A stretch of 21,556 bases of DNA from Podaxis mareebaensis (GCA_018524725.1 JAEUWP010000391.1:1-21556); one strand, 5' to 3'; positions 1-9,752 are shown, counted from the stretch's first letter. Program-made: numbers and translations. The notes: generated from the letters alone by a model not told the origin.

Positions 1-745
1 CATGAAGACTTGTGGACATTTGTAGTTTGGACACTCCCAGTAGATTAAATGTGTGGTATGGCAGGGCTACAGAGGAACATTGATGAGAGTCCATGGTTCA
101 GACACACCAGGAGAGATGATGTCATAGTCCAGAATGCCTATTGATGAAAACAAATGGACATTCATGGTTTGGATACTCCCAGTAGGTTAGCTGTGTGGTA
201 TGGCAGGGCTACAGAGTAACATTCATGAGAGTCCATGATTTGGATGTGCCAGGAGAGATGATTTTGTAGTCTGGTACACCTACTCAAGAAAACCCATGGA
301 CAGTCACAGTTTGGACACTCCCAGAAGATTAACTGTGTAGTACAGCAGGGCTACATAGGAACATTCATAAGAGCCCATGGTCTGGACATACCAGGAGAGA
401 TGATTTCATAGTCCAGGGTGCCTACTCAAGAAAACCAGTGGGCATTCATGGTTTGGACATCCCAGATAAGGTAACTTGGTAATACAATGGGACCATAGGA
501 ATATTCACCAGACTTTATGGTTTGGACATCCCAGGAGAGGGTATGTTATAGTCTAGGGTATCTACTCAAAAAGGCTTGTGGAAATTCATGGTTTGGACAT
601 ACCAGATAAGCCAACCCTCACAGTGTGGTGCAGTACAAAAGGTATTCATGGTTTGGATATACCAGTGTGGATGATTTTGTAATCCAGAATGTCTGGATAG
701 GAATGCTCATTGAAATTCAAAGTTCAGACACACCAGTTGCAGTGC
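1..745. repeat. 71-bp tandem satellite, organised as about 142-bp dimers
   Basis: A recurring core of the form CATGGTTTGGACAyaCCAG appears with anchors near 26, 97, 168, 239, 310, 381, 452, 521, 592, 652 and 723. Nearly all spacings are 71 bases (one is 69, one is 60). Alternate copies resemble each other more: one type is followed by AGTAGrTTA and GGCAGGGCTAC, the other by GGAGAGATGAT and a CATAGTCCAG-like stretch, giving a 142-bp two-monomer unit. Copies become more diverged to the right, and faint copies (for example near 825 and 989) may run to about 1000. The window starts inside the array. Neither 71 nor 142 is a multiple of three and no long ORF exists, so it is probably non-coding. 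Confidence 0.85.
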
Positions 746-1264
746 ATTTGTGATAGCTAGTGCATGTCAATTATGACATTGGGATGCAGGCAGTCTCTAT
801 AGTTGTATTAGAGGGGAATTTGTGGTTCACACAAGCCGGATTAAAGTTTCTGTGGTTTGTCAACAACAATTCCATGACAGGGATGGCCCATGTGGCCCAG
901 AGAGAGGAAGCAGAGGAAGTTTGTAGTTTTTGCAGCCTGGCTTGAGACATCCTGTGGCTTGTAAGTGGTAAGGATTGGCACTTTATGGTTTGGAAAATCT
1001 TTATTCTGGTTCAGTAATTATTGGTAGTTCAAAACCATTGTTTGAGGAACATTTGTAGTCATACTAGTTGCGAACTAGGGCTGTATAGTATGTCCAATCT
1101 ATAGCTCCTCTTAGAAGATCAAGTGCAGATGCTAGTGTGGTGGACATAAACTATAGTCATTACATTGTAGTATGGACAGAACAGAAACCAGTGTTTCCCA
1201 TGAATCCCCTTGTATTGCATGCTACAAGAGCAGAGATGAAGCAGTGATACAATCAATAGAAGAC
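746..1264. other. Intergenic stretch, no supported gene
   Basis: I see no convincing gene here. The left part contains decayed relatives of the 71-bp satellite. The right part (about 1210-1264) would be the intron following the Pcf11-like exon read on the minus strand: a GTGAGT donor is at 1259-1264 and a possible TTGTAG acceptor lies about 40 bases further. No sequence matching the expected next exon of that domain was recognised. A 61-codon plus-strand ORF at 760-945 has no features of a gene. Confidence 0.5.
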
Positions 1265-1514
1265 TCACCTTGCGAATGTGGCTATCAAGGTACTGAGCAA
1301 TGACATCTGCATATCATAAGTGCTCTTGAGCATAGAATGACAAGCTTTGGATGATTGGGCACAAGTTGAATTGAAGTTGGTTGAGTTGACTGCTATAATC
1401 CCCGTGAAAAGTTGCTGGATCAATGAAGACAGTGTGTGGAGGTGCATGGGGTATGGGCTGGAGGTGAGGAGGCTGCTAGGGGTACTGGTACTGATATCCG
1501 GTCTGTGCAGCTGG
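1265..1514 (-). pseudogene. Broken exon resembling the Pcf11 CTD-interacting domain, interrupted by the retrotransposon
   Basis: Read on the minus strand, the exon gives a Pro/Gln/Tyr-rich stretch, then the pattern DPATFHGDYSSQLNQLQFN, then PIIQSLSFYAQE and YADVIAQYLDSHIRK, directly followed by a GTGAGT splice donor. The pattern FN..PIIQ.LS..AQE...YADVIAQ.L..HIRK matches the start of the CTD-interacting domain in Pcf11, a subunit of the mRNA cleavage and polyadenylation machinery that binds the RNA polymerase II tail. Two in-frame stops break it: TGA at 1314-1316, where arginine is expected (CGA to TGA), and TAG at 1476-1478 in the Gln-rich part. The frame continues beyond the element at 11774-11822. 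The rest of the domain is not seen, so this is a fragment or dead duplicate. The family call comes from motif memory and is moderately sure. Confidence 0.45.
1510..1514. repeat. Target-site duplication GCTGG, left copy
   Basis: The five bases GCTGG directly precede the LTR end TGTTAG. The same five bases directly follow the other LTR end TAACA at 11774-11778. A 5-bp duplication is usual for Ty3/gypsy integrase and shows that both outer ends of the element are intact and belong to the same insertion. Confidence 0.95.
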
Positions 1515-2883
1515 TGTTAGGTTGGTCCTTATCACCGGTCACCTAAGCTTTGCTAGGGGGCGGCTATCTCACTAGATGGTTCGCAGAGGCACTAGGATCT
1601 AGCAAGAAGGATCACGATAAGAAGGTGGCGAGGCAAGTGTCCAGTTAAGTACACTCAGGAGGTCGAACGTCTATAAGTCGAGAGTATGACCAATAGAGCG
1701 TTTACTACCACACTGATCGTGAGCTAATGTCAATCAGAAGTCAAAGGTAAACAATAACTTGAGATTTGAGAATATAGGAAGCTTGCACTTCCAGTACATG
1801 AGTGGCTATTTAAGCTTTACTTCTAATGTCCTAAAGAGGTAACTATGAAGTAATGCTACGAGTCTGAAAGTCAATAGAAGGGAAGCTACGGAGCGGAGCG
1901 GGACGAGAATAGAAACTAAGACAAGAATAGAAACTAGATGAGAATAGAAACTAACTAACTAAGGAAATCGTCCAAGGCAGAGTTCAGGCGAGATACAGGG
2001 ATACAAGGCGAAGCGTCTGTAACGAGATGGAAAGGAAACTATTTACAAGTTATATTACAAGTCCATGTCTGGGTGAAGTTGTCCACTAGAGTCGGAAGCG
2101 TAAGAGTCGGGAGATGAGGCGGAACTGGGAATGGTGAAGTTCCCGACGAGGGGTGAGTCAGAGGAGTCAGAGGATTCTGACTTGTGGATGATAAGCATGC
2201 TGCGGTGAGGCGATGATGATGATGACGATGACGAGGAGACGTCTGCGGTGACGTAGGGAGGTGGATAGGGAGGAGGTTCTTCGACGGGTTCAGAGTCATC
2301 GATGCTGGGGACGTTGGAATCGACGCTGCGCAATGGAGGAAGCTGCGATCTGCAGGGAGGAATGGCCGGAGGTTCATCGGAGTTAGGGTCGAGACGATAG
2401 ACTTCTACTTCTCGAAAGTAGAGTCCGCAAGCGACTTCATACTTGATGATATGAGGGACGACCTCGGGTGGATACATCATATAAGGGTGAAGGAATACGA
2501 TCGGCTCTCCAGCGTAAGGGATCATTTTCCAACCATGGGCCCAGGCTGAGTCGAAGTTATTGTGGATGGTCTGAACGTATAACCCATCGGGGTCGAAGAC
2601 GTGAGTGAAGGGAGCGTTCTCCCAAGCGATGTGGAGGATTTCAGTCATCATACGATCAGTCGAGTAGAATAGTGGGCCGGGCGTTGGCCAATCTTGTGAG
2701 AACAAGGATGCGTGGCCAGGGAGGCGACGATTAGCAAAGGCTTCGTTGCGATAGCGGACGGGGTCTTCATCTGGCATACGGGTATCCTGAGTGGTGTGGT
2801 GGGAGGCGTTGGGAAGTCCAAGCTCATGGACTAAGGCGTTGTAGATGCGGTTGCGGTGAGGTGTGCTGGGAGGGTTCATAACA
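1515..2883 (-). repeat. 3' LTR
   Basis: Direct repeat of 10405-11773 with no indels. In the element's sense the U3 runs from 2883 to about 1785 and contains the last 274 codons of the third ORF (ATG at 2877-2879, TAA at 2055-2057). A TATA-like box (TTAAATAG) lies at 1805-1812 and the inferred R start at 1784. The last roughly 270 bases (1515-1784) would be R-U5. The first 200 bases from 1515 are identical between the two LTRs. Confidence 0.95.
2253..2276 (-). other. Tandem PPPY PPPY motif in the LTR-encoded protein
   Basis: Eight codons read PPPYPPPY, preceded by two glutamates. PPxY is the ligand of WW domains such as those of Rsp5/Nedd4 ubiquitin ligases and works as a late-domain in many retroviral Gag proteins. 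The motif is intact in both LTR copies (the other is at 11143-11166) although neighbouring residues differ. A function here is inference. Confidence 0.6.
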
Positions 2884-2886
2884 TTA

Positions 2887-2894
2887 TCCCCTTC
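2887..2894 (-). other. Candidate polypurine tract next to the 3' LTR
   Basis: In the element's sense the eight purines GAAGGGGA lie three bases upstream of the 3' LTR start (spacer TAA). This is the position where plus-strand DNA synthesis is primed in LTR elements. The tract lies inside the coding frame of the third ORF, so the ORF is read straight through it. Confidence 0.65.
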
Positions 2895-4404
2895 GTTATT
2901 AGCGAGTTCCATTTCACTACTATCTGAGACTGGTGTCGGGTGGGGAGTAGGTGGTCTACGATCTTCCACTTCCGATGTCGGAGAAGGGAGATTCGTGATG
3001 TCCATCAACTGTATGTGTTGGTTCCCATGTCTGTCCTGATGGATGAGGGAGCGAATGCACGTGGCGGCTCTGTCGAGTATCCCGTGTCGTTCTCTGATTG
3101 ATGCGGGGGAGGCTGAAGGTATAGGAGTTGGGGCGCGTGGTCTGCCTGCTTCTGGTGCTGATGATGTTGTCAGCGAGGGCGGAGATGGCGGCATCGATGG
3201 ATTGGTGCAATTGTGCACTTGATGGACTTGGGCTTCTGGCACGGTGGGGAAGGTAGGGGGTTCCATTATAGTCCCTAGCTCGTAAAGATGATCTGGTGAC
3301 GTTACTTCCTCTGTATCAATCAGTATGTGGATACTGCTGGTATTGATCGGTCCTTTGTGGAAAAGTGCGTGAAGGGCGAAGTAGTGGAGGAGGTCAGGAT
3401 GGGAGTGGGTGCCGAGGAGGAGTGATAGGTCAGCTAGGAGCGCGGCGGTTGCCCAGATCAGAAATGTCTGCCGGGGAGTCAGGACGTCGTTGTATTCTTT
3501 GATGCGGAGCCACATAGCAGCTTGCATCAGTAGATCGTGACAGTAGAGCCTTGGTTCGCGATGAAAGGCTAGCATCTTGATAAGATCTAACGCTTCCCTG
3601 AATTGGAGGCATGAGATGTGGACTTGGAGTTGGGGGAGTCCGGGAATGTAAGGCGCGAGTCTCATGTAGAGCTGAATCAGGTTGTGATTGTTGATCTGCT
3701 TGTTGGGAAGGTCCGGATAGTGGAGGATTCAAAATAGAGCTAGTTCTGCTAAGTGCGTTGAGTCATAGACTGATTTTATCAATGAGAAGTTTGGTGGTAG
3801 CGCTTGAGCTCTCGATGTCGCTACGTAGTCGAGGGGAGATGTTGTGGCCAATACAAGCAAGTCAGGCCGTCTCCATTGTGTTCGAAAGTCGAATGAGCAC
3901 TCTAGCAGAATGCACGATAGTAGCAATAGTTTCCCTGTAGATGTTGCAGTTCTGAACCAAAAGTGGATTCCTTCAAAGAGCAGCATCCTGGGTGATGGAG
4001 TTAACCCAGTCCAGAGATTCTTGGAGTCGAACGAGTTCGGAGTCAAGGTCGGATACTTGACTAGGGAGGGAAGGTAATTCGATCGGGGATCCGGCGTTGA
4101 TTGGCCAGATGAATTCTCGGGTTCCGATGCGGGTTGTGTAGGCTGGGAGTGGGCGGAGTGGGTGTGAGATGAGGAAGGGCACGGCATCCTGTGCAATCGT
4201 GGTCGTCGTGATGTGTTGTATGGCGAGGTGTTCTGTGATGGCATTCAAGCGCTCTTGGAAGGTGGTGGGTGGTTCTGTGAGGGACGGGGGGCTGTTAGTG
4301 TTGTGGCCAGTGCTTGTAGTAGAGTTGGGAGGTAGTTGAGTATCTTGCTGAGCTTCAGTTTGAGCGATGGGTTGCTGGTTGTTGGTGGTTGACATCTCCG
4401 GTGG

Positions 4405-7400
4405 TTATTGAAGTTTGTTCTTCCTTTTATACGTGTTAAGGATTTGCTGTGCATTGGAGAATGCGGACTGCGGTTCCCATGTATTTTCGGAGTGTGGATA
4501 GCCAGTCCACTTGACTAGGAATTCGAGGTGGTTGTGCAGTCTTCGATGATTTAGGATGGCTTCTACTTCGTAATGTTCTTCGTCATTGTGCAGTTCTGGT
4601 GCAGGTCGCGGGTAGTGTTTGCCATATAGGTTATTTTTGGTTACTGGAGTCAGTAAGGTGGTGTGAAATACAGGGTGAATTCTCCATGTTTTGGGTAACT
4701 TTAGTTCGAAGTTGACTGCGGATATCTTCTTGACGATTTCGAACGGTCCTTCGTGTTTTGGGGTGAGTTTTCTTGATTTGACTTGTAATGGAAGATTGCG
4801 GGTGTCTAACCATACTAGGTCTCCTGTGGAGTAGGTGGGGAGTCGATAATTGGCTGTGCATCTTGCCATAATTTGACAGGCGTGGTTGTGGGCTTGAATA
4901 GCGCAGTGACGGGCTTCCATTAGTCGATCCATACGGTTTTCTGCCGATGGGTTGTTTGTTGGTTCCATTTCTGTTGGAAATGCTTTTGGGGTGTAGCCAT
5001 AAAGTAGTTGGAATGGAGTTTCAGAGCGTCCAGCATGGGGACGATTGTTGTGACAGAATTCGTAGATTGGAAGGTACTTGCTCCATTCATTCAGGTCACT
5101 TGAAGTGGCAATGGTGAGGTAGGTCTCGATTTCTTGATTGAAGCGTTCAGTGGATCCGTCGGTTTGCGGATGGTAAGCTGTAGAGTAGGCGGGCTTGATG
5201 TCAAGGAGTTTGTACAGTTCTCGCATTGCTTTGGATGCGAATCGGGGGTCGCGATCTGAGATGACCTTATCGGGAAGGCCATATTGCGAAAATAGGCGGT
5301 TGACTAAAATAGAAGCAATGACTTGGCTGTTGGCGGTTTTCATAGTAGGGGCTAAAATTATCCCCTTCGTTAGGCCATGGTCCACTATGGCCAAAATAGA
5401 ATCATATCCGTGGGATGGCAGTAGATCTGTGATAAGATCCATAGAGATTTGCGAAAAGGGTCGTGTTGATTGAGGTGCTGGGATCGGCTGGTAAGGCGGC
5501 TTGTCTGGTCGTCTAATGATCTTGTGTCATTGGCAAGTTGGGCAGCCTTTAACGTATTCAGTGACGTAGTCCTTCATGGCTGGCCAGTAAACATATTCAG
5601 CGAGTTTTCGTAGTGTTTCGGCTATTCCAGGATGTCCTGCAGTTTGATGATCGTGTACTCGTTGGAGTAATTTGCGGCGTAATGATGACTCGTTAGGAAT
5701 CAGGATTCGATTCCCATGTGTAGGCAATTCTTGATCCGGTGTGTCGTCATCATTGGGGTCTATCATTTCTCGATGCTTCTTGATGACTCGTTTGTCGTCT
5801 TCTGTAATGATGGCGATCATCGATTGATCAAATATGGTAATATCTCGGTTTTCTGTTTCTTGTGGTGCATAGTCAGGTCGTCTTGATAGTGCATCTGCTG
5901 GTCCGTTCTTTCGACCAGGGATGTGTTTGATCTTCAAGTTGGGTTGGAATCGTTGCATGAATTGTACCCAATGGACTTGTCGTTTGTTGAGGGTTTGTGG
6001 TTCCTTGTATCTTGATAGGTTTTCATGGTCGCTCCAGACAATGATTTCGTGTGGCGATCCTTTGAGATAGTGGCGCCATGTGCGCAGTGCAATAATAATA
6101 GCAAGCCATTCGAGTTCTGAGCAATGATAATTGCGTTCTGTTGGGGTAAAGGCTTTGGAATGGAAGGCTATCGGGCGACGAATGCCATTTTCGTCTTTTT
6201 GGTAGAGCACAGCTCCTGCTGCGTATTGTGATGCATTAGTTTCGATTTCGAAAGGTTTTAATGGGTCAGGTGTGATAAGAATAGGTCGATCTTCGAATTT
6301 CCTTTTAAGTTCATCGAAGGCTTGTTGGTGCTCGGGTTTCCATTCGAACTTGATGTTCTTGGACATTAATGCATTGAGAGGTGCTGCGTGCTTGGAGTAA
6401 TTTCGGATGAATCATCGGTAGAAGTTGCAAAATCCAATGAATTTTCGAACATCTCGAGTCGTTTTAGGTGTGGGCCAGTTCTTGATTCCTTCAAGTTTGG
6501 CGGCATCCATTTCTATAGAGGTAGGAGTGACTACTGCTCCTAGGTACTTGACACGTTGTTTGTCGAATTCGCATTTCTCGGGTTTAAGGTATAGGTTGTG
6601 TTTGCGTAGAATGTCGAGTACTTCTCATGTAATTTGTCATAGTTCTTCTCGAGTTTTGGCATGAATGAGAATGTCGTCCATGTAGACGAGTACTTGTCCT
6701 CTTCGGATGAGGTGGGCGAAGATATGATCCATCATGGATTGAAACGTTGCGGGGCTGTTGCACATTCCGAAGAACATGACTGTTGGTTCGAATAATCCTC
6801 GTGGTGTTTTGAAGGCTCCTTTCCATTGGTCACCTTCGTGGATGCAGATGTTGTTATATCCTGCTCGGACGTCGAATTTTGTAAACCATTTCGATCCTTT
6901 GAGTTTGTTGAGTACTGAGGATATGAGTGGTATCGGGTATGCATTCTTGATAGTGTGTGTATTAAGGTAACGGTAGTCTTGGCATGGTCATAGTTTGCCA
7001 TCTTTCTTTCCTACGAAGAAGAAAGGTGACGCCATGGGTGATTCGGAAGGACAAATGTATCCTTTAGCGAGATTTTCGTCGATGAACTTGTCGAGTTCTT
7101 GCATTTCGATGGGTGATAGTCGATAAGGCTTAAACGATTTGGGTTCGAATGAGTCTTTGAGTTCGATCTTGTGATCCCAAGGTCTGCTTGGTGGAAATCG
7201 TGATGCTTTCTTCTCAGAAAATACATCGAGGTAGTCATGGAATTCTTTTGGAACGACTTTTCATGGGTCAGACTCTTTCTTCTGATCTCCATACTGTTGT
7301 GCGATAGCTTGTGAAGCGTTTGCTTTGAAGTTGATTTCTAGGAACGATTCGGGTTCTAGGGTAATGTGATTGAGGTCATCGATTTCTTCGTCTTCCATGG

Positions 7401-7965
7401 TGTGAAGAAGTTCTTGATGGATATGTCCTGGGTCGTTGTTTCTCCAGGTGAGAGTTTGATTTCTCCAATCGATATCGGGGTTGTGTTCCATGAGCCATGG
7501 GGCTCCAAGGATGATCTTGGGTTTACCGAGTTTCGTCACTTGTGTCGTAACTGGTGTGATCCGGTTGTCAATCTCGATGTTGAGTATGCATTCTTCGGTG
7601 GTTGTTCCAGCTTTATTAATTGATCCATCGGCATTACGAACTTTGATTGGTTTCAGTAAGGGTCGTGTTTTGATGTTCCATTGGTTGATGAGACTATCGT
7701 CGATGAAATTTCCTCCTGCTCCTGAGTCTAGCAGGGTAAGTGTGTCGATTGGTTGTCGTTGGTTAAGATGGATTCGTGCTGGAAGGTATAGGATCTTGTT
7801 ATGTTGCTGGGCAGTAACTTGATTAATAGCTTGAGTCGGTTTTCGATAGTTAGGTGGGTTTCTTGGTCTGGGGTATCCATCGAATGAATATTCGGAGTTG
7901 CTGCTTGCGATTTGCGAGTTGCTGGAACTAGACGCGATGCTGGCTAGTCCCTTCTGGTAAAATCC
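4405..7965 (-). pseudogene. pol: Pol polyprotein: protease, reverse transcriptase, RNase H, integrase, chromodomain
   Basis: A single reading frame runs from the gag overlap to TAA at 4405-4407 (about 1,187 codons). It is broken only by six TGA codons (7261, 6988, 6637, 6625, 6412, 5527), each at a place where arginine fits the family, for example in [19 protein letters not shown] and CNFYR-stop-FIRNYSKHAAPLN. Domains in order are retropepsin LLDSGAGGNFID near residue 80; reverse transcriptase with YMDD at 6673-6684; RNase H, where the usual first catalytic Asp reads Asn (IETNASQYA) while SELEWL, SDHENL and ADALSR are kept; an integrase HHCC zinc finger (HDHQTAGH then CPTC); a D,D,E core (MDLI, SDRDPRF, TERFNQE); and a C-terminal chromodomain (FLVKWTGYPHSENTWEP) that in chromoviruses steers insertion to modified histones. 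No ATG lies at its start, so it is expressed with gag by frameshifting or, less likely, splicing. Confidence 0.93.
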
Positions 7966-9056
7966 TTTCCTTTCCCTTTTGGGTCTTCTTCATCACTTGA
8001 CTCTTCTTCGATGTTGTTGAGTCTGGATCGTCGGTGTTTTCAGAATCGTCTTCTGTGTTGGTTTTGGGAATAGGAGGCTCAGTTCTTTGACTTCCGCTTG
8101 TTGAGCGGGCACGATCGCACGTAGTGCTTGCCAGTTTTGCAGATGAAGCATAAGCCTTTGCTTCTGAGTTCGCGGAGTTCTTGGGGTAGGAGGTTGTTGA
8201 GTTCTGACTCAATGCATGCTTTGACGATTTGATTAACTTGTTCACTTGTGTAGTAGTCGTCGTTGGATGATACTTCTGAAGAGTCTTCGTCTGTTGACTG
8301 TTCAGATTCGCTATCTGTTCCGTCAATATTATTGAGCTCGTTCGTGAGGATGTTGTCAATGTCCATGGGACCGTATCCTGGGGGGTTACAAGTTGTTTGA
8401 GACGGTGTATACGCTCGGAAGTTGTAGCTTTTGCTTGAAATACGAGATTTCGAATGCTTCTTGCGATGGGAGTTCGAGTAGTGTTGGTACGAATTTCTCG
8501 GGCGATCAGCAAACGATTGAAAGTGCGCCAGTCCTCCTGTGCGGCGGGCTGCTGTGTAGACAGCTTCAGGGTCGTTTTCTGCTGGGCTTTGGTTAATGAC
8601 GCCTTTGCGGTAATACGGGTCCAGTCCTTTAAGGAATAATGCGACTTTGGTCTCGTTATGAGAGATGCCTGCTGAGGTGCATAGGCTCTTGAACTGGTTG
8701 ATGTATTCTTCAATGGGTCTGCCATTTTGTTTGAGGTGTGTGAGGCGGTCGATGCTGACAACGGTGGTAGAGGCTTGTTTAAATGAGTTGTCCAACTCGG
8801 TGAAGAACTGTGCCAGGGTCTGTGTCGTGTTGAAGGTGTTTCCGGTGGTATGGGAGGTGATGTAGGCTTCTTTCCATGTTGTGGCCAGTCCTCGCATGTT
8901 GAGGAGGGCGAACATGATCTTTGTGGAGTCGGAGGAGAGATTGGTCGGTTGGCATGCATAGTAAATTTGTAAGTCTCTTTTCCATTGTGGGTAGTCGGAG
9001 GGGTCTCCGTAGAAAGGCTCGGGCTTTTCGACCTTTGGGTCTCGGGTGTTCGACAT
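7944..9056 (-). pseudogene. gag: Gag structural protein with CCHC zinc knuckle
   Basis: ATG at 9054-9056 opens 325 codons to TGA at 8079. The middle has the retrotransposon gag fold pattern (FYGDPSDYPQWKRDLQIYY, then the DRLTHLKQNGRPIEEYINQF stretch). The C-terminus has CFICKTGKHYVRSC, a CX2CX4HX4C nucleic-acid-binding knuckle. The same frame continues after TGA codons at 8079 and 8040 through an Arg-rich then acidic tail (EEESSDEEDPKGKGKDF) to TAG at 7944-7946. Both TGA codons fit CGA arginine, so the ancestral gag probably ended at 7944, overlapping pol by about 20 bases. Upstream of the ATG the frame stays open and protein-like as far as 9753, so the true start may lie further up. Confidence 0.88.
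7959..7965 (-). promoter_or_regulatory. Candidate -1 ribosomal frameshift heptamer between gag and pol
   Basis: In the gag frame the bases read G GAT TTT. A -1 slip gives GGA TTT and enters the open pol frame, 13 bases before the gag TAG. The heptamer resembles GGAUUUA, the known pro-pol slip site of mouse mammary tumour virus. I could not fold the RNA to look for a downstream pseudoknot. Confidence 0.45.
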
Positions 9057-9752
9057 GGTGGAATGTACTGACTGAGGTGATTGGGCTCTGGAGGCTGTAT
9101 CGGGATATGGGGTAGTCGGATTGTATGGGTCTGGTCCGTGTGTGTTGATGAGGTTGTTGAGGATGTCGTTTCGTTCAGTAGGTGAGGCGGTTTGGATGTA
9201 TAACTGCTGTTCTGGTGTGAATGAGTCATACCAGGCTCGTTGAGCTGAGGTGAGGATGAGCGGATGGAGTGTTGGCTCTTCCAGGGATTGTTCTGGGGAT
9301 TCAGGCTGTTGGTTACTTCCTGAGTGGTATGAGTGTTCAGACTCGGTGTTGATGTGCTCGGGATCTCCTCTGTGTTGAAGGAGGGGGTTTGGCTGGGTAG
9401 ATTGTTCCGGTGTCGTAGCTGCTTGGCTAATTCGCTCAGAGCGCTCTCCGAGAGAAGCTTGTCTGATAAGTCCTGCTGTGGCGCTGGTTGAGGGTTTGAT
9501 GGGGGGAGGAGTGTCGTGAAAGGATTCGGCGCGTTGGACGGGCAGGGGTGGTGAATACGGGGTTTGCTCTGGTGAGCAGGTACGAAGCCGAAGTGAGGGA
9601 TCTGACAGTGGGGTTGGTTGATGTTGTCGAGGTTGTTTGGATTTTCTGGATCGTGAGGAGGAAGATTGGTCGGGATCGGGCTCGGTCTGAGCTCGTTGCT
9701 TTCCTTTTCCTGAGAACAGGGTGGCGTTGAAGAATCCGTGGTGAAGAAGGTG
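9057..9752 (-). other. Long ATG-less open extension upstream of gag
   Basis: The gag frame is open for 232 codons upstream of the first ATG, back to TGA at 9753-9755 (TAG at 9771-9773 further up), without any ATG. The part nearest gag looks like real protein (AQRAWYDSFTPEQQLY, then PTERNDILNNLIN). The outer part is Ser/Arg/Gln/Pro-rich and probably disordered. Either gag starts at a non-AUG codon or from a spliced upstream exon, or this is a remnant of a longer gag. Confidence 0.5.

Larger units (their letters stand above)
2055..4395 (-). pseudogene. Third ORF of the retrotransposon, downstream of pol and running into the 3' LTR
   Basis: ATG at 4393-4395 lies 9 bases after the pol TAA and in the same frame. 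The N-terminal part is Gln/Thr/Pro-rich and then helical. In-frame TGA codons at 3973, 3862 and 3763 each fit a CGA arginine codon. Near 3729-3763 the reading shifts into another frame at a TTTT run. That frame has one more TGA (3729), an ATG at 3663-3665, and then 536 codons free of stops to TAA at 2055. It crosses the polypurine tract and the LTR border at 2883. Visible features are one hydrophobic segment (TFLIWATAALLADLSLLL), Pro/Ser-rich spacers, a tandem PPPY PPPY at 2253-2276, a poly-serine tract and an acidic Ser-rich tail. I see no signal peptide and recognise no family. A competing reading uses the second frame from 4244 onward (open to 3729), which would make two overlapping proteins. 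Confidence 0.6.

Noticed and set aside
1..745. CRISPR-like or coding repeat array
   Set aside because: Repeats are degenerate over their whole 71-base length with no distinct unique spacers, and the period is not a multiple of three. The setting is eukaryotic.
2055..9056. Programmed recoding of TGA as a sense codon
   Set aside because: All TGA sites fit CGA decay, LTR differences show the same CpG process, and one unrelated gene shows it too. A UGA-arginine nuclear code is not known in fungi.
7928..9229. 433-codon minus-strand ORF covering the whole of gag in another frame
   Set aside because: Its Ser/Thr/Pro-rich composition is what the gag sequence gives when read off frame. The gag frame holds the capsid-like motif and the CCHC knuckle. 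Openness alone is not evidence for an overlapping gene here.
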